DNA of 25,937 bases from UBA4658 sp002405485 (GTDB taxonomy: Bacteria > Planctomycetota > Phycisphaerae > Phycisphaerales > UBA1924), in NCBI GenBank assembly GCA_036823255.1, contig DAISGC010000057.1:1-25937 (forward strand), given 5' to 3'. The translations under genes were made by a program, and so were the position numbers. Below, one piece after another: positions 16,071 through 24,086 of this stretch (position 1 is the first letter of the stretch; every line of letters begins with the position of its first letter). Under the pieces are notes generated by a model that worked only from the letters and a program-made list of their open reading frames with translations, had not been told where the DNA came from and ran no database searches.

Positions 16071-17174
16071 ATGCCGACGGATCGAACGACTGATGCCCCA
16101 ACCGAGGTCCTTCGCTCCGGCGGTGAGTGGGCCAGCACGGTCTCGTCAGACGCCGCTGCGGATGCGCTGCGGAAGGCCCGCGTCATTGACGTAACCACGC
16201 ACACCAAGCCCGATGGCGACGCACTTGGATCATCGCTCGGATTGGCCCGTGCGCTCGAGCACGCCGGGCGTACGGCCCGTGTCACGGTCGCCGGGCCAAC
16301 CCCACGGTGGATGGCCCAGATCGCGGGCAAAACCCAGGTGCGGGTTGTCGGTCAGGACACGCATCCGGCGCTGGATGGGGACCTGATCGCGGTGGTGGAC
16401 ACCGGGTCCTGGTCGCAGCTTGCCGAGGTCAAGCCCGCGCTTGTGGGGCATGCGGCCAGGGTGCTGATTGTTGACCATCACCTGCACGGCGACCCCGAGA
16501 TCGCCGATCGCAGGGTGGTGGATGCACGCTGCGCTTCGACAACACAGGTGCTCGCGCCGATCTGCGCGCGGCTGTGCGGCGTGGAATCGCCGGCCAAGCT
16601 CCCACTCGACGTCGCCGAACCGCTATATCTCGGGCTCGCCACGGACACCGGGTGGCTGCGGTACTCGTCGGTCACCCCCGCGACGCTGCGACTTGCGGCC
16701 GACTTGCTGGAGGCGGGCGTCGATCACACGCGGCTGTATCGGATGATCGAGCAGCAGGACGTCCCCGGGCGCTGGGCTCTGCTGGGCCGGGCGTTGGGCT
16801 CGCTCTCCCTGCATCGCGTCCGCGCCGCGGACGACGCCGCGATCATGACGCTCTCACTGGTCGACTTCGCGGCAACCGGCGCCGGGAGCGAGGACACCTC
16901 CGGCTTTGCCGACATGCTCCTGACCGTCGCCAGCGTGGAGGTCTCCTGCGTGCTGTGCGAGACGCCTCAGCGTCCGGGTGAACCGCCGATGACCAAGATC
17001 AGCGCCCGTTCCAAGCCCGGTCCGCTCGCGGTGGACGTGAACAGCGTCTGCAAGCGGCTCCTTGGGGGCGGCCACGCTCGGGCCGCGGGCGCCAAGCCCA
17101 AACTCGCACTCGCCGATGCCAAGGCCGCTCTGCTCAAGGCGCTGCGCGAGGAGATGACCGGAGATCGTGCGTGA
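16071..17174 (+). CDS. DHH-DHHA1 phosphoesterase, NrnA-like (oligoribonuclease/pAp phosphatase family)
   Basis: A 367-residue member of the NrnA branch of DHH phosphoesterases. These degrade 2-5 nt RNA fragments and in some species dephosphorylate 3'-phosphoadenosine 5'-phosphate. Motif I is THTKPDGDALGSSLG (43-57), motif II VVDTG (108-112), motif III VDHHLHGD (DHH at 135-137) and motif IV LATDTGWLRYSS. The C-terminal DHHA1 domain ends in GGGHARAAGAKP. The middle of the protein and its length fit NrnA better than RecJ, which is present separately at 8680. The ATG at 16071 has no strong Shine-Dalgarno. Its stop overlaps the GTG of the methyltransferase (17171-17174), so the two are translationally coupled. 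Position after ribF supports the NrnA reading. RNA or pAp specificity cannot be told from sequence. Confidence 0.88.
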   Translation: MPTDRTTDAPTEVLRSGGEWASTVSSDAAADALRKARVIDVTTHTKPDGDALGSSLGLARALEHAGRTARVTVAGPTPRWMAQIAGKTQVRVVGQDTHPALDGDLIAVVDTGSWSQLAEVKPALVGHAARVLIVDHHLHGDPEIADRRVVDARCASTTQVLAPICARLCGVESPAKLPLDVAEPLYLGLATDTGWLRYSSVTPATLRLAADLLEAGVDHTRLYRMIEQQDVPGRWALLGRALGSLSLHRVRAADDAAIMTLSLVDFAATGAGSEDTSGFADMLLTVASVEVSCVLCETPQRPGEPPMTKISARSKPGPLAVDVNSVCKRLLGGGHARAAGAKPKLALADAKAALLKALREEMTGDRA

Positions 17175-18058
17175 GCCAGGGCACCGGCGGTCCGAGTCCA
17201 CGTCGGCGTTCTGACGGCCCCGCGCCGTCCGGCCCCAGGAGCGCTCGTCCGTCGCCATCGCGAGATGAGGGTGTTCGGGGCGGCTCACCGCCGCCTGGCA
17301 AGCGTCCCCCGCTTCGACCGCAGACCACGACGCTGTGGGAGTATCCCAGCCAGCATTACGACGTGTTCCGGACCGATGCAACGGGCAAGCGGGTCCTTGT
17401 GAGCGCGATGCAGGGCGACCGGGAGTATGTCGGGGCGTCGCCCTCGTGGGTGATCTGGCAGCTCCTGACCCGCTACACGCGCGAGAACGACCTCGTCCTG
17501 GATCCGATGTGCGGCTCGGGCACGACGCTGGACGTCTGCGCTGACCTCGGTCGTCGGGGCGTGGGCTTCGATCTGGTCCCTCGTCGACAGGACATCCGGC
17601 AGGCCGACGCACGAGCGCTCCCGCTTGGCGACGCCTCCGTGGATTTCGTGTTCATCGATCCCCCATACTCCACGCACGTGCACTATTCCGACGACCCAAG
17701 GTGCATCGGCAAGCTCGACGCCGGCGCCAATCGCTCCGCCGGCGCGTACTACGACGCCATGGACATGGTCATCTGCGAGTTGCATCGTGTGCTCAAGCCC
17801 CGCCGATACCTCGGGCTCTATGTGTCGGACTCCTGGCGCAAACGCTCCAAGGGCGATCCCGGGCAGGGCTCGGGCGAGTTCATGCCGATTGGTTTCGAGC
17901 TCTTCGACCGGCTCAGGCGACGGTTCTCACCCATCGACATAATCGCCGTTGTTCGGCACAACGCCAAGCTCGGGCACGGGCAGTGGCACAAGACCGCCGA
18001 GGAACAGAACTTCTTCTTGCGCGGGTTCAACTACCTGTTCATCATGAAGAAGATCTGA
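17171..18058 (+). CDS. Orphan DNA methyltransferase (N4-cytosine/N6-adenine type)
   Basis: A 295-residue Rossmann methyltransferase using S-adenosylmethionine. The first 50 residues are Arg/Pro/Ser/Gly-rich and probably disordered. Then come TTLWEYPSQHYDV (52-64), the cofactor motif LVLDPMCGSGTTLDVC (108-123) and the catalytic motif FIDPPYSTHVHY (161-172). The C-terminal block ends in FFLRGFNYLFIMKK. DPPY in the catalytic motif fits exocyclic-amine methylation of adenine or cytosine. Motif I precedes motif IV and the spacing is too short for a large target-recognition domain between them. No restriction endonuclease or specificity subunit is nearby, so it is an orphan. The GTG start overlaps the NrnA-like stop by 4 bases. 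Modification of RNA instead of DNA is an alternative I cannot exclude. Confidence 0.82.
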   Translation: MSQGTGGPSPRRRSDGPAPSGPRSARPSPSRDEGVRGGSPPPGKRPPLRPQTTTLWEYPSQHYDVFRTDATGKRVLVSAMQGDREYVGASPSWVIWQLLTRYTRENDLVLDPMCGSGTTLDVCADLGRRGVGFDLVPRRQDIRQADARALPLGDASVDFVFIDPPYSTHVHYSDDPRCIGKLDAGANRSAGAYYDAMDMVICELHRVLKPRRYLGLYVSDSWRKRSKGDPGQGSGEFMPIGFELFDRLRRRFSPIDIIAVVRHNAKLGHGQWHKTAEEQNFFLRGFNYLFIMKKI

Positions 18059-18107
18059 CGCTCGGCGTGTTGCGGTGTCCGGCCCGCCGAGCATGCCAGG
18101 GGACCTG

Positions 18108-18141
18108 AAAAAAAAGACCGCCGAGCACGCGCCCGGCGGTC
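18108..18141 (-). terminator. Intrinsic terminator of the dockerin-like protein gene
   Basis: On the minus strand, GACCGCCG (18141-18134) and CGGCGGTC (18123-18116) form a perfect 8-bp GC-rich stem around a 10-base loop. They are followed directly by eight T (18115-18108), a textbook rho-independent terminator. It starts 74 bases past the stop of the gene at 18216. On the plus strand the T run is missing, so it should not end the methyltransferase transcript efficiently. Confidence 0.9.
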
Positions 18142-18215
18142 CTTGTCGTCGTATTGAGCGGAGCCCCGAACGCCGGGGCCCCGCAGACAGAGTGTCAGGC
18201 AGAATCGCCCGGCGA

Positions 18216-20405
18216 TCAGCCGAGGCAGTCGCCCTGGAACCACAGGTTGAGGTAGTCGAAGATGTCGGTGACCTCGAGAATGCCACCGTTGATGTTGGTG
18301 CTCGGGTTGCCCGCGAACCAGTCGTTGAGGAAGCCGAAGATGTCATTGACCTCGACGGCGCCGTTCTGGTCGTGGTCGGCGGTGCAGCTCGCAGCGAGGA
18401 TCCACTGCTGACCGGCGACGCTGGAGAGGTTGATGAGGCGCGGATCACCGAGGTTGGCCGTGCCGGCCGGAGCGCCGATGATCTGGTTGCTCACGTTCGT
18501 GAAGCCGCCGCCGATGATGAATCCGGCGAGCTTGATTCGCGAGCGAGGCGTGGCGCCGAGCTCACCGAGGTCGATCGACATCTCAAAGCCGGTGGTCACC
18601 GAGTCGGCGCCGGTCGCCGAAGTGTCGGAGATCCCGCCCACGTTCGAGTTGTTGATCGCTGCCCGGATCAGGCCCGCACGCGGACGCAGCGCGAGCGGCG
18701 CAACCGGGTTGCCCTGGTTCGGCGTCACACCGAGCCAGTCGCCCCAGACCGCATCGCTGGCGGGGAAGGCGTTGCTGTTGCTGTCAAGGTAGCCCTGCAG
18801 GACGCGATTGCTCTCGCGCGCCGGGATGTGGCTGAAGACGTTGCCGAGGAACCCGTCCTGACGCTGGATGCCGCCCGGATAGTCGCAGCACCAGTTGCTG
18901 CCGTCGAACGGCAGAACGGTCGGGATGTCAAACCCGTGGAACACGCCGAAGTCGAGCGATCCGCCGCCACCAGTGACCAAGCGACCGTTGGTGCGCAGCA
19001 CCGCGCTGTCGCTCACGAGACGGTTCACGTTCTCGACGTGCATGTTCAGGTAGTAGTCAGCGTGGAAGTTGCTATCGAACGTCAGGCCGGGGTTGGTCCC
19101 GTCAAAGGAGCCCATGCGATTGAGCGATCCGCGGCCACCGTCAGCGATGCCGATGTCCACGTTCGCGGTGCCCGGCCCGAAGTCGAAGCTCGGCCCGCGG
19201 AGCGTGTTCTGGCCAAGGTCGCCGGCGGGATTCTCGTTCACGTCGAAGAACAGAGCGAGGAAGTCGTCGGCTCGGAAGTTGCCGGCGAAGAACAGATTGA
19301 GCTTGTTGTTGGCGCGATCCACCGTGGAGTAGACGGCGTTGAGCTCGCTGCCAACGGCCACAGCCTGGTTCGGCGGGCAGGCAGAGCCCGTGCCGACGAT
19401 GGCGTTGGGCGGGATCACGCCGCCGCCGAGGTAGCCGCCGCCGCCACCGTTGCCGGTGTTGCCGATGTGCAGGCGGGCGAAGTCGGCGAAGGTCACCGGC
19501 TCGGCGCCGCCGGCGCGGAAGCTCATGTAATAGTTGGCCGCGAACGTGCTGTCGAAGGTCAGGCCCTGGTGGTTGTTCAGACCTTCGGCGGTGGGGTTGT
19601 TGTTGGCGAGCACGTTCTGACCGCCGGCCGCGCCGGTGTCGATGAAGATGCTGACCTTGTTGAAGTCGGTGTTCACGTTGCCCGCGATCACCATGATCAG
19701 GTGCGGGGCGGCGGGCTGCCCATCCACGCTCACCGTGGCGATCTGGGCGAAGAACCCGTCGATCTCGGAGCCGTTGCCGAAGCCGATCTGCCCGAGTGTC
19801 GAGTTGCCGAAGCCCGTGCCGATCGTCTGCACCCACAGCGCGCTGCCATAGGCGGCGTCGGCGGTGCCGTCGATGGTGACGGAGCCGATGTTCGTCGCCG
19901 CGGTGTTCGCGACGGACACGAACTGGTCACCGGCGAAGTTGTTGAAGTTGATCCCGTTCAGCGGAGCGGAGCCGCCGAGGAACCCGCCCGATCCGTTGCC
20001 GCCGAGATTGCCCGTGCCCGCGGGGAGACCACCGACCACCTGATTGGAGAGGTAGTCATAGAACCCGCCCGAGTTGAACGCGGTGACGCGGACCGGACCA
20101 GTCGGATTGCCGAGCTGGATGAGCGGAATCGCGATTTCAATGCCCGTGATGACTCCCGCGCCGCTTGACGGCCCACCGTTGGAACCATCCACGCCGGCGG
20201 TGTTGGAGTTGTTCAGAGCGACCCGAACGCCGTTGCCGATGGACTGGCAGAGATCGGCGCGATTGTCACCAAAGCTGGTGGGAACGGTCTGGAGCCACTT
20301 CGCGGTGCCGTACGAGGCGTCACGAGTGCCGTCGATCGTTTGGGCGAGAGATGCGGACGTACCCGCCAGCATGGCGATGCCGGCGGCAAAGCGAGACAGA
20401 CGCAT
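18216..20405 (-). CDS. Large secreted protein with C-terminal dockerin-like domain
   Basis: A 729-residue exported protein of unknown binding target. Residues 1-21 are a signal peptide (cleavage near SLA-Q). Two copies of IDGTxDAxYG occur at 24-33 and 178-187. A module at 62-166 (ALNNSN, TGIEIAIPL, SNQVVGG, FAGDQF) recurs at 580-672 (AINNSN, TGFEMSIDL, SNQIIGA, VAGQQW). Between them a second module at about 235-300 (GLTFDSTFAANYYMSF) recurs at 367-460 (GLTFDSNFHADYYLNM). The C-terminus (673-729) is dockerin-like: DHDQNGAVEVND is a good calcium loop, NINGGILEVTD is a degenerate one, and each is followed by an aromatic FLNDWF/YLNLWF helix, ending in GDCLG. Such tails are common on planctomycete surface proteins; their cohesin-like partner, if any, is not here. 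ATG 20405 is set by AAGGAGG six bases upstream. Confidence 0.85.
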   Translation of the reverse strand: MRLSRFAAGIAMLAGTSASLAQTIDGTRDASYGTAKWLQTVPTSFGDNRADLCQSIGNGVRVALNNSNTAGVDGSNGGPSSGAGVITGIEIAIPLIQLGNPTGPVRVTAFNSGGFYDYLSNQVVGGLPAGTGNLGGNGSGGFLGGSAPLNGINFNNFAGDQFVSVANTAATNIGSVTIDGTADAAYGSALWVQTIGTGFGNSTLGQIGFGNGSEIDGFFAQIATVSVDGQPAAPHLIMVIAGNVNTDFNKVSIFIDTGAAGGQNVLANNNPTAEGLNNHQGLTFDSTFAANYYMSFRAGGAEPVTFADFARLHIGNTGNGGGGGYLGGGVIPPNAIVGTGSACPPNQAVAVGSELNAVYSTVDRANNKLNLFFAGNFRADDFLALFFDVNENPAGDLGQNTLRGPSFDFGPGTANVDIGIADGGRGSLNRMGSFDGTNPGLTFDSNFHADYYLNMHVENVNRLVSDSAVLRTNGRLVTGGGGSLDFGVFHGFDIPTVLPFDGSNWCCDYPGGIQRQDGFLGNVFSHIPARESNRVLQGYLDSNSNAFPASDAVWGDWLGVTPNQGNPVAPLALRPRAGLIRAAINNSNVGGISDTSATGADSVTTGFEMSIDLGELGATPRSRIKLAGFIIGGGFTNVSNQIIGAPAGTANLGDPRLINLSSVAGQQWILAASCTADHDQNGAVEVNDIFGFLNDWFAGNPSTNINGGILEVTDIFDYLNLWFQGDCLG

Positions 20406-20410
20406 GAAAA

Positions 20411-20523
20411 CCTCCTTACGGAAGGAACTCTGGAGGGGGTCAATACCCCCACAACTGGGCAAACAGACACGCCACGAGGAATCGCGTGGTGTCCTCCAGA
20501 GTACCCGGCGTTTTCTCGGGTAC
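20411..20523 (-). ncRNA. Structured 5' leader, possible cis-regulatory RNA
   Basis: Read on the minus strand, the leader of the dockerin-like gene holds consecutive helices. GTACCCG/CGGGTAC (20523-20517 with 20507-20501) has a 9-base loop. TCTGGAGG/CCTCCAGA (20500-20493 with 20436-20429) is a long-range stem. Inside it are GACACCACG with CGTG-GC-GTGTC (one bulge, about 20494-20467) and GGGGGT/ACCCCC (20450-20445 with 20440-20435, loop ATTG), whose C run competes with the outer stem. Last, TCCTT/AAGGA (20426-20422 with 20417-20413, loop CCGT) contains the Shine-Dalgarno. This looks like a multi-branch fold able to hide the ribosome site. I match it to no known riboswitch. It is a hypothesis from pairing only. 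Confidence 0.4.
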
Positions 20524-20749
20524 CAACAGAATTCCGTGCTCGGAACCGGCTGTTTTCAATGGACACCCTCGTCAAGAGCCGAAACCAGAAGAAACCTTGG
20601 GAGATTCTCAAAAACGCCGCCCTGAACGATTTTTCATCAGGGAAAATGCCGGGCAGATGACCATGGAGTCGGATGGGGAAAATCGGCATCGAACTCGCAC
20701 GATCGTGCAGCCCCGGTCCGCCCAGAACGTACTTTCAAGAGGTGACGAC

Positions 20750-20777
20750 TTGACAGGACCGAAAGAAACCGCACAAT
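20750..20777 (+). promoter_or_regulatory. Candidate sigma70 promoter for the prepilin-leader gene
   Basis: A perfect -35 TTGACA (20750-20755) is followed after 16 bases by CACAAT (20772-20777), four of six matches to TATAAT. Transcription would start near 20784, giving a leader of about 90 bases before the ATG at 20876. This part of the 470-base divergent gap is visibly more AT-rich than the flanking genes. In the rest of the gap (20524-20749) I see no gene and no convincing minus-strand promoter. Confidence 0.5.
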
Positions 20778-20875
20778 CCACACAGAGTCGTCAGCATCCC
20801 CAGAGTTTCCTTGGTGTGTCGTTCTGACCACTGCTGGACCAATTCTCTCCCCCCCTCTTGCGGAAAGCCACGTTC

Positions 20876-21781
20876 ATGACGCGCCCTCGGCCTCGCTCCG
20901 CCGCGTTCACGCTCATCGAGCTTCTTGTTGTCATCGCGATTATCGCCCTTCTTGTGGGCATCCTCCTACCGGCGCTCGGCAAGGCCCGAGCCGCAAGCCG
21001 GTCGGCGGTGTGCCTGAGCAACACCCGGCAGATGGGTGTGGCCATGGCGCTGTATGCCCAGGAGAACAAGGACTGGTATCCGATTCCTCCCGGGTCGACC
21101 ACGTCCCCGAATCTCGACCTGGTGTACCGCTACGGCGGAGTCGCCGGGCTGTTCAGCCTGTTCCAGAGGGGAGACGGGACCATCAGCCCGGGTGACGGCT
21201 TCACCGGGCTGAGCGGCAACCCGGATGACCAGTTTTATCCGAGCACGTCCATCTCGCCGCTGCTGGCCCAGTACATCGAGGGCTTCGGCGTGCTGTACTG
21301 TCCCTCAGATCGGCTGGACATCTTTTACAACTGGCGCCCGTTCTCGCTCCGCCAGAGTCTTGCGGCGGCGCTTTCCGCGGGCCGAACCAAGATCCCGCGT
21401 CCGCCCCGGAACCAGGAGGACGTTGTCTCGTACAACATCAGCTACCTGTACATCGCCGGGATGAAGACCGACGAGGCGGTGATCGTCAAGCCGGCCCCGA
21501 TCTGGGGTGACGAGACCCTCGCCCCGGACGTTTCGACCGATGCGTGGTACGGAGCAGGTGGCGGGCAGGATAACTCCGTGGCGGGCAAGACCCGGCCGGG
21601 GTTCTACGGCCCGGAAGACAATCACGGAAGGGACGGAGGCAACTTCGTCTTCACCGACGGGCATGCCGAGTTCCTCAAGGGGAACGTGCACGACACCTTC
21701 TTCTCGACCAGCAATCGGGCCGGCCAGTCGGTGAACGTCGTGGACCCGAATCGCAGCCGACGCACCCAGACGATGGACTGA
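20876..21781 (+). CDS. Prepilin-leader (type II secretion/pseudopilin-like) protein, DUF1559 style
   Basis: A 301-residue protein with a type IV prepilin leader: a short basic N-terminus (MTRPRPRSAA) followed by FTLIELLVVIAIIALLVGILLPAL (residues 11-34). It would be cleaved before Phe11 by a prepilin peptidase, with Glu at mature position 5. The residue before the cut is Ala, not Gly. The rest is a globular domain ending in NFVFTDGHAEFLKG (about 260-273), the DGH signature seen in the very large planctomycete DUF1559-type families. I use ATG 20876; an in-frame TTG at 20858 is less likely. It diverges from the dockerin-like gene and faces mnmA across a shared terminator. Such paralogues are numerous in this phylum and their individual roles are unknown. 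Confidence 0.88.
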   Translation: MTRPRPRSAAFTLIELLVVIAIIALLVGILLPALGKARAASRSAVCLSNTRQMGVAMALYAQENKDWYPIPPGSTTSPNLDLVYRYGGVAGLFSLFQRGDGTISPGDGFTGLSGNPDDQFYPSTSISPLLAQYIEGFGVLYCPSDRLDIFYNWRPFSLRQSLAAALSAGRTKIPRPPRNQEDVVSYNISYLYIAGMKTDEAVIVKPAPIWGDETLAPDVSTDAWYGAGGGQDNSVAGKTRPGFYGPEDNHGRDGGNFVFTDGHAEFLKGNVHDTFFSTSNRAGQSVNVVDPNRSRRTQTMD

Positions 21782-21828
21782 TTTCGGGCTTCGCTTCAGG
21801 GTGCCGATCGTTCACAGCCGATCACCAG

Positions 21829-21858
21829 AACAGGCCGCCGAGTGCGGCCTGTTTCATT
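21829..21858. terminator. Hairpin terminator between convergent genes
   Basis: AACAGGCCGC (21829-21838) and GCGGCCTGTT (21844-21853) form a perfect 10-bp stem with a 5-base loop. On the plus strand it runs into TTTCATT, a short T tract, 48 bases after the prepilin-leader gene stop. On the minus strand it lies 24 bases past the mnmA stop with a weaker TTCT tail, so it may serve both genes. Confidence 0.75.
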
Positions 21859-21876
21859 GCTGGGCGTGAGTGCTGC

Positions 21877-23109
21877 TCATTGCCCGGCGCCGGTCTTGGT
21901 CGAACCGATCCAGCCTCCGCCGAGCACGAGATCGGGCTCATTGAAGGCGTACAGCACGACTGCCTGCCCGATGGCGACGGCTTTCTGCGGCTCGTCGAAG
22001 GCCACGTGGAACCTGCCGAAGCGGCCGCTGGGTGTCGGAGAGTCGCATGGGCGATCATCGAGGGCATGGACGGTCGCGGGAGCTGCCTGGGTGTTGTACC
22101 TGTACTTGGCGAGGACGCGCAGCGTCCGGTCGGGCGCTGGGGGCTCCACAAGCCAGTTGGCCTCGTCGGCGACACAGGCGTCGACCATGAGCTGCTCTGG
22201 GGGACCGACGGTGATGCGATTGCTGGCGGGATCCTTGTTCACCACGAAGATCGGATGCCCGAGCGCGACACCCACGCCTCGGCGCTGGCCGATCGTGAAC
22301 CGGTGCTGCCCGGCATGGGTGCCGATCACGCGTCCCTGTGGGTCAATGATGTCGCCCTCCGCGGCGGCGTTGGGCCTCATGCGTTCGACGAGCCCGGCAT
22401 AGTCGTTGTCTGGAACGAAGCAGATTTCCTGCGAATCGGGCTTGTCGAATGTGGGCAGCCCGAGCTCCCGGGCGAGATCGCGCACCCGCGTCTTGTGCAT
22501 TCCGCCGATCGGCAGGAGCATGCGGCGGAGCTGCTGACGCGGAACCCCGAACAGGACATAGGACTGGTCCTTGGAGTGGTCGAGAGCGCGAAGAAGGCAG
22601 CGGTCAGGGGGATCCGGGCCAAGCCCGGCATCCACCCCCCGGCTTCCCACCCTCGCGTAGTGACCGCTTGCGACAAAGTCGGCGCCGATCTGCGTGGCAT
22701 AGTCGTGGAGCTTGCCGAACTTCAGCCAGTCATTGCATCGCACACAGGGATTGGGCGTTCGGCCGGCGACGTACTCGTCGACGAAATAGTCGATGATCCG
22801 ACCGAAGTCCTTCTTGAAGTTCACGACATAGAACGGCACGTCGAGTTCGGCGGCGACCAGACGAGCGTCGGCCGCATCGTTGATCGAACAGCATCCCTGG
22901 TGGCCGATCTTGACCGACTTCTTCGCACCCGCGTCGCAGACCTGATCGTCGAGGGGCGCCAGGACATCGATGGCCTCTCCCGGAGAGCCCAGACGCATGA
23001 AGACCCCGACGACGTCGTATCCCTCCCGCTTGAGCAGGGCGGCGGCCACGGAGGAATCGACTCCGCCGCTCATCGCCACAAGCACCTTGCCCTTTGCGCC
23101 TCTTGCCAT
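21877..23109 (-). CDS. mnmA: tRNA-specific 2-thiouridylase MnmA
   Basis: Thiolates U34 of Lys, Glu and Gln tRNAs using ATP activation and persulfide sulfur. The PP-loop is MSGGVDSS (13-20). The first catalytic Cys is Cys125 in TPNPCVRCNDWLKFG, and the second lies in DSQEICFVPDNDY (near the middle). GHYARV, KDQSYVLF, GQRRGVGV and the C-terminal beta-barrel with the KYRY motif complete the family pattern. The additional Cys122 makes a CxxC, and QGCCSINDA (71-79) is also present; both occur in other bacterial MnmA proteins. The frame extends to 23226, but ATG 23109 (MARGAKGKVLV) is chosen because the family begins there. At 410 residues it is slightly long. It is last in the holB, zinc-ribbon, mnmA run, 16 bases after its neighbour. 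No Shine-Dalgarno; TACGAT ends 7 bases upstream. Confidence 0.95.
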   Translation of the reverse strand: MARGAKGKVLVAMSGGVDSSVAAALLKREGYDVVGVFMRLGSPGEAIDVLAPLDDQVCDAGAKKSVKIGHQGCCSINDAADARLVAAELDVPFYVVNFKKDFGRIIDYFVDEYVAGRTPNPCVRCNDWLKFGKLHDYATQIGADFVASGHYARVGSRGVDAGLGPDPPDRCLLRALDHSKDQSYVLFGVPRQQLRRMLLPIGGMHKTRVRDLARELGLPTFDKPDSQEICFVPDNDYAGLVERMRPNAAAEGDIIDPQGRVIGTHAGQHRFTIGQRRGVGVALGHPIFVVNKDPASNRITVGPPEQLMVDACVADEANWLVEPPAPDRTLRVLAKYRYNTQAAPATVHALDDRPCDSPTPSGRFGRFHVAFDEPQKAVAIGQAVVLYAFNEPDLVLGGGWIGSTKTGAGQ

Positions 23110-23125
23110 GTCGGCAATCGTAGGG

Positions 23126-24055
23126 TCAGCGAGGCCTGTCTGCTGTCGGCGGCTTTGCGGAGGGCTGCTGCAGGACCCGACTTGCCCGAGCCCGAAGCCG
23201 CTCGTCGCGGGCGTCGGCGGTGACATGGTTGAGCAGCACCCAGTGGGACATGCGCCAGAGCTTGTACAAACCGACCATGCCGTAGCCCATGGGGAAGATG
23301 ATGCCGCCGGCCCACGCCAGCAGCATCAGGATGCTCCCGAAAACCCCGCCGAGCACCCCGATCATGGACAGGTAGACGAACGCCGCGGTCGCGATGATGC
23401 CGACGACGGCGAGCCAGGATGCGTTGCGGAGGTGGTCGGCAAGCTCGGTGTCCGATGCCCAGTAGCTGAGATTCGAGAGGATCATTCCCATGGGCCAGAA
23501 GCCCACGAGTCCAATAACCGACGCTGTCCCGACCGCGAAGAGCAGCCCGTTTCGCAGCGAGCCGTCGGTGTCGAGGCATGCGATCACAAGCACGGCTGAG
23601 ATCGGCCAGCAGACCTGGGTCCAGCGGCTCCAGATCCTTGAGCTGCGCCACTCCTTGGCCGGATCGATCGCCATGGCCTTGGTCATGGGTCGAGCCGAGA
23701 CGGCGATCCAGGCCCCACACGCCCAGAGCGTTGTGCCCAGCGCAAAGAACCCGGCTGGAATGGTGTGCGGCTCGATGATCAGCACCAGTGACGAGATGAC
23801 CATGAGCACCCCGGCCCAGAAGAGCATCACGCAGCCCACGTTGAACCGCTTGAGCCATTGCAGAGGTGCATGGACCATCTGATCCGAGTAGCGCGGGATG
23901 TCCTTCGGGCCGGCGATCGGTTTGCCGCACTCCGGGCATTTCTGGTCGGTCTTCAGGCCCCTGAGGTTGTATCCGCACGACTTGCAGGGTCGATCGTCGA
24001 GGATCGGCATCGCCTGACGGGAGAGCAAGCGGAGTTCATCCTCGCGAATCGGCAT
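23126..24055 (-). CDS. Multi-pass membrane protein with N-terminal zinc ribbon
   Basis: A 309-residue protein with no assigned function. Residues 24-43 form a zinc ribbon: Cys24, Cys27, Cys40 and Cys43 in CKSCGYNLRGL and KCPECGKP. This CGYNLRGL form is very common in planctomycete proteins. Hydrophobic segments follow at about 69-92, 97-119, 145-161, 167-192 and two or three within 211-265, so it probably crosses the membrane six to seven times. A basic C-terminal tail closes it. ATG 24055 is preferred because GGCAGGAA lies just upstream and it clears the holB stop by 31 bases; an upstream ATG at 24112 would overlap holB by 26. It is co-oriented with holB and mnmA and probably co-transcribed, but nothing links its role to replication or tRNA. 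Confidence 0.75.
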   Translation of the reverse strand: MPIREDELRLLSRQAMPILDDRPCKSCGYNLRGLKTDQKCPECGKPIAGPKDIPRYSDQMVHAPLQWLKRFNVGCVMLFWAGVLMVISSLVLIIEPHTIPAGFFALGTTLWACGAWIAVSARPMTKAMAIDPAKEWRSSRIWSRWTQVCWPISAVLVIACLDTDGSLRNGLLFAVGTASVIGLVGFWPMGMILSNLSYWASDTELADHLRNASWLAVVGIIATAAFVYLSMIGVLGGVFGSILMLLAWAGGIIFPMGYGMVGLYKLWRMSHWVLLNHVTADARDERLRARASRVLQQPSAKPPTADRPR

Positions 24056-24086
24056 TGTCGTTCCTGCCTCGGCGCCCCGCGGCACT

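Noticed and set aside
17171..18058. Restriction-modification system
   Set aside because: No endonuclease or specificity gene adjoins the methyltransferase; both neighbours are accounted for.
18075..20168. 697-codon plus-strand open frame opposite the dockerin-like gene
   Set aside because: Val/Glu/Ala/Arg-rich shadow of the Gly/Asn-rich real protein. The minus-strand gene has a signal peptide, Shine-Dalgarno, internal repeats and a terminator.
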